Shown in pieces: positions 1 to 4,753 of a DNA stretch of 5,822 nucleotides. This stretch comes from an uncultured Campylobacterota bacterium (lineage in GTDB: Bacteria; Campylobacterota; Campylobacteria; Campylobacterales; Arcobacteraceae), in NCBI GenBank assembly GCA_903821805.1, contig CAIJNA010000120.1, positions 1 through 5,822 of the forward strand. The letters run 5' to 3'. Within the stretch, counting starts at the first letter, position 1, and the number at the start of each line of letters is the position of its first letter. The position numbers were made by a program, and so were the translations under genes. The notes under the pieces are model-generated. The model was not told where the DNA came from. It ran no database searches and saw only the letters and a list, made by a program, of their open reading frames with translations.

Positions 1-309
1 ACCAAGCCAGAATATTTTGGTAAGCGATAAAATATAAAGAGAAAAAGAAAAAATTAATGTTCCTATAAATACAAAATAATATCCGATCGAAATTTGCTTA
101 ATATCCTTAATTTGTGTGGCAATAAACGAGATTGCAAATAACCCTAGAGTATTATAAAAAGAATAATCAACTGCTTTGTTATAGATTATGGTTCCATAAT
201 CGTCTAAATATGGCTTTAATCCGTGTGCACCAAACGCACCAATCAATATATTTATAACCATCATAAATGATGCAATAAGCAAAAACTTTCTAATAGTAGT
301 TTTCTCCAC
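1..309 (-). CDS. DUF423 family small membrane protein (C-terminus cut by window edge)
   Basis: The minus strand from 309 is open for 103 codons to the window edge and reads VEKTTIRKFLLIASF at the start. The match to DUF423 (YgdD-like) proteins rests on the IGAFGAHGLK motif at residues 23-32, a following AVDYSFYNTLGL segment where the family usually has a Tyr/His-rich helix, and a GTLIFSFSLYILSLTK segment at 83-98 corresponding to the family's FSGSLY motif. Three hydrophobic segments are visible (about residues 8-28, 50-65 and 74-95), so it should sit in the cytoplasmic membrane. Family members are usually about 120-130 residues, so perhaps 20-25 C-terminal residues lie outside. The start is taken as GTG because AAGGGG sits 5 bases upstream and no ATG in frame precedes the GAFGAH motif except internal Met16/17. 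The function of the family is not established. It lies beyond the dnaK terminator, so it is probably transcribed separately. Confidence 0.85.
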   Translation of the reverse strand, partial: MEKTTIRKFLLIASFMMVINILIGAFGAHGLKPYLDDYGTIIYNKAVDYSFYNTLGLFAISFIATQIKDIKQISIGYYFVFIGTLIFSFSLYILSLTKIFWLG

Positions 310-314
310 AATAA

Positions 315-320
315 CCCCTT
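315..320 (-). promoter_or_regulatory. Ribosome binding site (AAGGGG) supporting the GTG start of the DUF423 gene
   Basis: On the minus strand AAGGGG is followed by TTATT and then GTG at 309-307. The good Shine-Dalgarno match at a short 5-base spacing is the main reason for choosing GTG over the internal ATG codons 15-16 residues later, which lie inside the first membrane helix. Confidence 0.6.
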
Positions 321-355
321 TGTCTATACTTGTAATTTATTTTCATAACTTCTAT

Positions 356-383
356 ATTTTATCTGCTGTATTCAAAAAGACAA
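356..383 (-). promoter_or_regulatory. Possible promoter for the DUF423 gene
   Basis: Just after the dnaK terminator the minus strand shows TTGTCT (383-378), a 16-base spacer, and TAAAAT (361-356). This would place the start of transcription near 349 and give a leader of about 40 bases. The match is 4 of 6 at -35 and 5 of 6 at -10. In such AT-rich sequence similar matches arise by chance, for example TATAGA at 328-323, so this is only a candidate. Confidence 0.3.
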
Positions 384-385
384 AT

Positions 386-418
386 AAAAAAGGATGAGTC
401 TAAAAGAACTCACCCTTT
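386..418 (-). terminator. Intrinsic terminator of the hrcA-grpE-dnaK operon
   Basis: Read on the minus strand, AAAGGGUGAGU (418-408) pairs with ACUCAUCCUUU (399-389) in an 11-base-pair stem with one G-U pair, an 8-base loop, and a run of six U ending at 386 that begins within the stem. It lies about 30 bases after the dnaK stop codon. On the plus strand the G-U pair becomes an A-C mismatch and no long T run follows, so the signal is directional and serves dnaK. Confidence 0.88.
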
Positions 419-450
419 AAATAAGAAATATAATATTAAACTAAATAATA

Positions 451-2334
451 TTATTCAACATCAGCATCAATTATGTCTTCATCTTTCTTTTTAGAAGATG
501 CTTGCTCAGAGTTATTATCTCCACCTTGTTCTTTTTTATACATAGCTTCAGCTAATTTATGACTTTTTTCAGTTAAATCTTTAAGTGCAGCTTCTAAATC
601 ATCTTTTGTACTATCTTCAATTTTTAAAAGCTCTTCAAGTTTTGCAGCAGCATCAACAATAGCAGCTTCTTCAGATTCACTTACTACACCTTTATTTTCT
701 TCTAAAGATTTTTTAGTTGAATGAAGCATAGCTTCAGCTTGATTTTTTACTTCGATTAACTCTTTTTTCTTAGCATCAGATTCTTTATTTGCTTCAGCTT
801 CATTTACCATTTTCTCAATTTCTGCATCACTTAAACCAGAACTTCCTGAGATAGTAATTTTATTTTCTTTTCCAGTTCCTTTGTCTTTAGCACTAACATT
901 AAGAACTCCATTTGCATCAATATCAAATGTAACTTCAATTTGTGGAACACCTCTTGGAGCCGCAGGAATATCGCTTAATTCAAATTGTCCTAAAGATTTA
1001 TTGTCTTTAGCAAATTCTCTTTCACCTTGTGCAACAAGAATAGAAACAGCTGGTTGATTGTCAGCAGCAGTACTAAATACTTGAGATTTTTTAACAGGTA
1101 TAGTTGTTCCTTTTTCAATCAATTTAGTCATAACACCACCTAAAGTTTCTAATCCAAGAGATAAAGGTGTAACATCTAATAAAAGTACATCTTTAACATC
1201 ACCTCTTAAAACTCCACCTTGAATCGCAGCACCAGCAGCAACAACCTCATCAGGATTTACAGAATTATTAAGTTCTTTTCCAAAATATTCTTTAACTACT
1301 TGTTGAGCTTTAGGAATTCTTGTACTTCCTCCAACCATAATAATTTCTTTAATTTCACTTTTATCAAGACCAGAATCTTTTAATGCCGTTTTAATATGAG
1401 ATAACGTTTCAGCTATTAAATCATCAGTCATAGATTCAAATTTAGCTCTACTTAAAGTTTTTACTAAGTGTTTTGGCCCACTTGCATCAGCTGTAATAAA
1501 TGGAAGATTTATTTCAGTTTCATTTGTTGAGCTCAATTCTTTTTTAGCTTTTTCAGCTTCATCTTTAAGTCTTTGCATTGCCATTTTGTCATTTCTTAAA
1601 TCAATTCCTGTATCTGATTTAAAATCACCTACAAGCATATCAATAATTCTATTATCAAAATCATCTCCACCTAAAAATGCATTTCCATCTGTACTTAAAA
1701 CCTCAAATGTTCCATCACCAATTTCAAGAACAGTAACATCAAATGTTCCTCCACCTAAATCATAAACGATCACTTTTTCTTCGCCTTTTTTATCAAGACC
1801 ATATGCCAATGATGCCGCAGTTGGCTCATTAATAATTCTTAATACATTTAAGCCAGCAATTGTTCCAGCTTCTTGTGTAGCTTTTCTTTGTGCATCATTA
1901 AAATAAGCAGGAACTGTAATAACAGCATCAGTTACTGTTTGACCCAAATAACTTTCAGCATCAGTTTTTAATTTTGTTAATATTTTTGCAGAAATTTCTT
2001 GTGGTGTATAAACTTTTCCAGCAATTTCAACTGCAGCTGCACCATTTCTATTTACAATTTTGTACCCTACTTTACTAATTGCATCTTTAGCATGTTTTTC
2101 ATCCATCATCAGACCCATAATTCTTTTTATAGAATATATAGTTTTTTCTGGATTTGTAATAGCTTGTCTTTTTGCTGGATCTCCTACTAGAATATCACCC
2201 TTATCAGTAAAAGCTACAACAGAAGGAGTTGTATTTTTACCTTCTTTATTTACTATAATTTTAGCTTCACCGCCTTCATATACTGCTACACAACTATTTG
2301 TTGTACCTAAATCTATTCCTATTACTTTACTCAT
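451..2334 (-). CDS. dnaK: Chaperone protein DnaK (Hsp70)
   Basis: This is the ATP-dependent cytoplasmic Hsp70 chaperone. It binds exposed hydrophobic segments of unfolded clients and cycles with GrpE and a J-domain protein. At 627 residues it is full length (the E. coli protein is 638). The nucleotide-binding domain shows IGIDLGTTNSCV at 5-16, Lys70, VPAYFNDAQR at 141-150, the phosphate-2 loop YDLGGGTFDVTV at 191-202 and the adenosine loop IIMVGGSTRIP at 331-341. The interdomain linker VLLLDVTPLSL is at 383-393, followed by the beta-sandwich substrate domain (about 394-505) and the helical lid (about 506-600). The protein ends in a charged tail, EDIIDADVE, and lacks the EEVKDKK extension of E. 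coli. The segment around 73-110 fits the insertion typical of Gram-negative DnaK. The ATG start has AAAGGA 7 bases upstream. It is the last gene of the operon, 100 bases after grpE, and is followed by a terminator. dnaJ does not follow it. Confidence 0.98.
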   Translation of the reverse strand: MSKVIGIDLGTTNSCVAVYEGGEAKIIVNKEGKNTTPSVVAFTDKGDILVGDPAKRQAITNPEKTIYSIKRIMGLMMDEKHAKDAISKVGYKIVNRNGAAAVEIAGKVYTPQEISAKILTKLKTDAESYLGQTVTDAVITVPAYFNDAQRKATQEAGTIAGLNVLRIINEPTAASLAYGLDKKGEEKVIVYDLGGGTFDVTVLEIGDGTFEVLSTDGNAFLGGDDFDNRIIDMLVGDFKSDTGIDLRNDKMAMQRLKDEAEKAKKELSSTNETEINLPFITADASGPKHLVKTLSRAKFESMTDDLIAETLSHIKTALKDSGLDKSEIKEIIMVGGSTRIPKAQQVVKEYFGKELNNSVNPDEVVAAGAAIQGGVLRGDVKDVLLLDVTPLSLGLETLGGVMTKLIEKGTTIPVKKSQVFSTAADNQPAVSILVAQGEREFAKDNKSLGQFELSDIPAAPRGVPQIEVTFDIDANGVLNVSAKDKGTGKENKITISGSSGLSDAEIEKMVNEAEANKESDAKKKELIEVKNQAEAMLHSTKKSLEENKGVVSESEEAAIVDAAAKLEELLKIEDSTKDDLEAALKDLTEKSHKLAEAMYKKEQGGDNNSEQASSKKKDEDIIDADVE

Positions 2335-2434
2335 ATCTATATCCTTTATTTTTATTTATTTTAAAAGAGGCCAAATTTTGGCAACTTATTGTTTCTAACT
2401 TTTAATTAGTTTAATGAGATTTCGCTCAGCTATA
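2335..2434 (-). other. grpE-dnaK intergenic spacer with two small inverted repeats
   Basis: This 100-base gap is the only sizeable spacer inside an otherwise tightly packed operon. On the minus strand it starts with a weak hairpin directly after the grpE stop (TGAG, six bases, CTCA at 2428-2415). Further on is a perfect dyad, GCCAAA-A-TTTGGC (2382-2370). It ends with an A-rich stretch and the dnaK ribosome binding site AAAGGA (2347-2342). I see no convincing TATAAT-type promoter and no intrinsic terminator. A role in mRNA processing or in setting DnaK output relative to GrpE is possible but is inference only. Confidence 0.5.
2370..2382. repeat. Perfect 13-base inverted repeat between grpE and dnaK
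   Basis: GCCAAATTTTGGC on the plus strand is two 6-base arms around a single central base. As RNA it could form a stem of four or five pairs with a small loop, too weak for a terminator and followed by CTCTTTTAAAA on the minus strand. It could equally be a small protein-binding dyad or chance. Confidence 0.4.
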
Positions 2435-3010
2435 TTATTTTTGACAGATAGAAACCATTGCAGGTCTTAATAGTCTATCTTTTAATTTGTATCCTTTTTG
2501 AAGAACTTGAACAATTTGTCCATTTTCATGATCATCACTTTGAACCTGCATAACAGCATTGTGATGTTCTGGATCAAATTCATCAGCTTCAACAGCACTT
2601 ATATTGTTTTTCTCAAATGATCCAATAAGATTTTTCAGCGTTAATTCAACACCTTCTTTAATTTTTGGAAGAAGTTCTTCTGCTGGCGCATCACTTTGAA
2701 GAGCAACAATTGCCATTTCCAAAGTATCAATAGTTGCTAATAAATCTTTTGCAAATTTTTCACTAGCATAATCAATTGCTTGATATTTTTCTCGCTCTAA
2801 TCTTTTTTTAATATTTTCAAAATCAGCATGCGTTCTTAAATACTTGTCTTCAGATTCTTTCGCTCTATTTTCTGCATCAAGAACTTTTCCTTCCATCTTA
2901 AGTTTATACTCCTCTTCAATAGAAGCGAACTTTTCTTCAATTTCTACCGTTTCGTCAACTAATTCTGACTCAACTTTCTCTAAATTTTCATCTATTATTT
3001 CTTCTTTCAA
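2435..3010 (-). CDS. grpE: Nucleotide exchange factor GrpE
   Basis: GrpE releases ADP from DnaK and acts as the thermosensing partner of the Hsp70 cycle in the cytoplasm. The 191-residue length is normal. The first 45 residues are highly acidic, and a long coiled-coil helix follows (about 45-95, containing DKYLRTHADFENIKKRLERE). Then comes the four-helix region with DLLATIDTLEMAI. The C-terminal beta domain carries the GrpE signature, with FDPEHHNAVMQV near 143-154 and VLQKGYKLKDRLLRPAMVSI at 169-188. The start codon is TTG at 3010-3008, overlapping the hrcA stop in TTGA. It is chosen because AGGGGG lies 5 bases upstream and because the next in-frame ATG (residue 39) would remove the acidic N-terminus. 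Tight coupling to hrcA suggests translational coupling. It belongs to the HrcA-controlled operon with hrcA before it and dnaK after it. Confidence 0.97.
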   Translation of the reverse strand: MKEEIIDENLEKVESELVDETVEIEEKFASIEEEYKLKMEGKVLDAENRAKESEDKYLRTHADFENIKKRLEREKYQAIDYASEKFAKDLLATIDTLEMAIVALQSDAPAEELLPKIKEGVELTLKNLIGSFEKNNISAVEADEFDPEHHNAVMQVQSDDHENGQIVQVLQKGYKLKDRLLRPAMVSICQK

Positions 3011-3792
3011 ATTATCCCCCTGTAAAAATAATCATAGTCTTTGCTTAATTCTCCAACAACCAAAAGCTTCACGTTCTCGTCACCAATTTTACTTTTATGA
3101 CAAATACCCATAAATCCAGTCGGCAGTAGGTTCTCAAAATAAACACCTTCTTTTAAATTTTGCATAATATTTCCATGCATAAACTTACTAATAACCTCTT
3201 CGCTCAAATCATATCTAACTGCAAATTTTAAAAAATATTTGATATTAATCATTCCAAATTCACTTTTTTGAAGATATCTATTTAATTCGTCATATAGTTG
3301 TGTTGCACCTACTTGACGAGCAACATCCAAAATATCATCTGCATCTAAACCTATCATATCTGTTAAGAATCTATAGAGTGCCGATGTGAATTTAACAGTT
3401 ATAGTAAATGATTCAAATTCCAAAATCATATATGAATTTTCAACACTTAAAACCCTGTGAAGTTTTTTAGATTGTAGCTGCAAAATAAATACACTAAAAC
3501 CCATATTACTAGAAAGAGATTTTAAATTATCATAATTCACACTAGGCAATTCAAATTGTAATTTTTCACTCCAATATGATTTTAAAGCTTCAATAGTTGG
3601 AGTTCTTCCACTACTAATATGCTCTTGCTCTAAATAACCCTCTTCACCTAGCTTTTTAAAATAACCTCTAATAGTAGCTGGTGAAAACGATAAGTCATAC
3701 ATTGATTTTAATTGACTTGAACCAATTGGTTCAAGATTCTCAATATAAGCACGAATTATTGATTGTAATAAAAACTCTTTTTTATCTATCAT
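3007..3792 (-). CDS. hrcA: Heat-inducible transcription repressor HrcA
   Basis: HrcA binds CIRCE operators and represses chaperone genes. In studied bacteria its activity depends on the GroE chaperonin, which links heat stress to derepression. The N-terminal winged-helix region (about 1-75) has the family pattern EPIGSSQLKSMYDLSFSPATIRGYFKKLGEEGYL, split here at residues 21-38 and 39-54, followed by the wing HISSGRTPTIEALKSY (58-73). The remaining part, with GMINIKYFLKF, fits the HrcA dimerisation and inserted domains. At 261 residues it is clearly shorter than Bacillus HrcA (about 340), which is usual for Campylobacterota as I know the family. The ATG at 3792-3790 is the natural start, but no good Shine-Dalgarno sequence precedes it (AAACGGTAACCAAA), which would keep repressor levels low. 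It is the first gene of hrcA-grpE-dnaK and lies directly behind two CIRCE elements, so it is autoregulated. Its stop overlaps the grpE start. Confidence 0.95.
   Translation of the reverse strand: MIDKKEFLLQSIIRAYIENLEPIGSSQLKSMYDLSFSPATIRGYFKKLGEEGYLEQEHISSGRTPTIEALKSYWSEKLQFELPSVNYDNLKSLSSNMGFSVFILQLQSKKLHRVLSVENSYMILEFESFTITVKFTSALYRFLTDMIGLDADDILDVARQVGATQLYDELNRYLQKSEFGMINIKYFLKFAVRYDLSEEVISKFMHGNIMQNLKEGVYFENLLPTGFMGICHKSKIGDENVKLLVVGELSKDYDYFYRGII
3015..3021 (-). promoter_or_regulatory. Ribosome binding site (AGGGGGA) deciding the TTG start of grpE
   Basis: On the minus strand AGGGGGA is followed by TAAT and then TTG at 3010. It lies within the last codons of hrcA (encoding R-G-I-I). 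This is the most G-rich run in the window and a strong anti-16S match, which compensates for the weak TTG start codon. Confidence 0.75.
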
Positions 3793-3814
3793 TTTGGTTA
3801 CCGTTTCAAATTAA

Positions 3815-3841
3815 TTGGCACTCTAACTATTAAAGTGCTAA
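3815..3841. promoter_or_regulatory. CIRCE operator 1 (proximal, over the transcription start)
   Basis: On the minus strand this reads TTAGCACTT, nine bases, GAGTGCCAA. The CIRCE consensus is TTAGCACTC-N9-GAGTGCTAA, so it differs at one base in each arm and keeps the exact 9-base spacer. It spans about -3 to +24 relative to the predicted start, where HrcA binding would block RNA polymerase. It is also within the 5' leader of the hrcA mRNA, where the arms could form a hairpin about 20 bases before the ATG. Confidence 0.93.
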
Positions 3842-3844
3842 GAA

Positions 3845-3872
3845 ATTATACCAAATGTAATTATTTTGTCAA
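3845..3872 (-). promoter_or_regulatory. Near-consensus sigma70-type promoter of hrcA-grpE-dnaK
   Basis: On the minus strand TTGACA (3872-3867) is separated by 16 bases from TATAAT (3850-3845), and TGG immediately before the -10 makes it an extended -10. The predicted transcription start is near 3838, giving a leader of about 45 bases. Both hexamers match the consensus at every position. The elements lie exactly between the two CIRCE operators. Confidence 0.9.
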
Positions 3873-3888
3873 GGGTTTTTTGAAATTA

Positions 3889-3915
3889 TTAGCACTCTTT
3901 TAATTTGAGTGCCAA
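3889..3915. promoter_or_regulatory. CIRCE operator 2 (distal, upstream of the -35)
   Basis: On the plus strand this reads TTAGCACTC, nine bases, GAGTGCCAA, differing from the CIRCE consensus at one base only. It is the better of the two copies. It lies at about -51 to -77 relative to the predicted start, between the lgt stop and the -35. The centre-to-centre distance to operator 1 is 74 bases, close to seven helical turns, so two bound HrcA dimers would face the same side of the DNA. Confidence 0.93.
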
Positions 3916-3934
3916 CCAAGAATTGTGAAATGAT

Positions 3935-4753
3935 TTATTTAAGGGTTTTCAGCCTATATAAATATAAACAAAAGCCTATAAAAATAAATCCGATAGATAT
4001 TGAGATGCCCATTGTTAGCCATGAAGTGCCTAGCAAAAAACCAAGTTGCATGTCAGGTTCACGGAAATTTTCTGCAATTATTCTCATAAATGAGTAAAGT
4101 ATTATATATATTATTGCTAATTCTCCATCAAATTTTTTATATTTTCTATAAATAAAAATAACGATAAAGATAACTAATCCTTCAAGTAAAGCTTCATAGA
4201 TTTGTGACGGGTGTTTCAAAACACCATCAACAATTATTCCCCAGGGAACATCTGTTGTGCGACCAACAAGTTCCTGATTTATGAAGTTTCCAATTCTTCC
4301 AAAAATATATCCTAGTGGTACAGCAATTGCAGCGATATCAGCGATAAGCCAAAATGAAACTTTATGTTTTTTACAAAATAAAAACGTAGCAATAATAAAC
4401 CCAGCAAGAGCTCCATGATAGCTCATTCCAGATATTCCAACAAAATGACCGTCCATAAATGGATTGAATATTTGCCATGGATGCATCAAATAATAACTTG
4501 TATGCGCATCATAAAATATTATATACCCAAGTCTTGCTCCAAGAATTACACCGATCTCTGCCCACCAAATATAATTATCAAGGGTATCTGATTCTATTCC
4601 AATATTGTCTTTTTTAACAATATAATGAGCCATCAAAATTGCAATTACAAGTGCTACTGCATACATTATTCCGTACCAATGAATTTTTATAGAAAATAAT
4701 TCAAAAGCAACTGGATTGAATTGACTATAAATATTTTGCCAAATATCAATCAT
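3935..4753 (-). CDS. lgt: Phosphatidylglycerol-prolipoprotein diacylglyceryl transferase Lgt
   Basis: Lgt transfers the diacylglyceryl group from phosphatidylglycerol to the lipobox cysteine of prolipoproteins, the first step of lipoprotein maturation, in the inner membrane. The 272-residue protein is full length and has about seven hydrophobic segments. Visible family motifs are IHWYGIMYA at 24-32, GARLGYIIFY at 72-81, GMSYHGALAGF at 109-119 (with the conserved His113), the Lgt signature GRIGNFINQELVGR at 152-165 (Arg153 and Asn156), HPSQIYEALLEG at 181-192 and ENFREPDMQLG at 228-238 (with the conserved Arg231). The start is the ATG at 4753, which overlaps the end of the upstream iron-sulfur gene by 8 bases, so the two are probably co-transcribed. 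Only a weak purine-rich AAGAAGATGA precedes the start. No intrinsic terminator is visible after its stop, so some transcription may run on into hrcA. Confidence 0.97.
   Translation of the reverse strand: MIDIWQNIYSQFNPVAFELFSIKIHWYGIMYAVALVIAILMAHYIVKKDNIGIESDTLDNYIWWAEIGVILGARLGYIIFYDAHTSYYLMHPWQIFNPFMDGHFVGISGMSYHGALAGFIIATFLFCKKHKVSFWLIADIAAIAVPLGYIFGRIGNFINQELVGRTTDVPWGIIVDGVLKHPSQIYEALLEGLVIFIVIFIYRKYKKFDGELAIIYIILYSFMRIIAENFREPDMQLGFLLGTSWLTMGISISIGFIFIGFCLYLYRLKTLK

Noticed and set aside
2370..2382. Dyad in the grpE-dnaK spacer as an intrinsic terminator
   Set aside because: The usable stem is only four or five pairs and is followed by CTCTTTTAAAA, not a proper U run; dnaK downstream needs read-through.
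1999..2398. Plus-strand open frames antisense to the start of dnaK and running into the grpE-dnaK spacer
   Set aside because: They mirror the codon pattern of dnaK, have low-complexity Ser/Phe/Ile-rich or Cys-rich content, no ribosome binding site that stands out and no family resemblance.
2844..3113. Plus-strand open frame of 89 codons opposite the grpE/hrcA junction
   Set aside because: Serine/phenylalanine-rich translation typical of the antisense of an acidic coiled-coil gene; it crosses two solid genes and has no support of its own.
3889..3915. Distal palindrome as the lgt terminator instead of an operator
   Set aside because: The arms match CIRCE at 17 of 18 positions with the exact 9-base spacer, and no T tract follows on the minus strand.
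3793..3934. HspR (HAIR-type) operator in the hrcA upstream region
   Set aside because: HspR co-regulates this operon in some Campylobacterota, but I see no CTTGAGT-N7-ACTCAAG-like palindrome here; CTTGAC at the -35 has no partner arm.
3871..3949. Repeated AAGGGTTTT at 3871 and 3941 as a direct-repeat pair
   Set aside because: Nine matching bases in A/T-rich sequence are easily due to chance, and the second copy lies in the lgt coding region.
3909..4097. Plus-strand open frame of 62 codons starting inside CIRCE 2 and running antisense to the end of lgt
   Set aside because: Its first codons overlap the operator and the rest is antisense to conserved lgt coding sequence; no ribosome binding site or recognisable motif.
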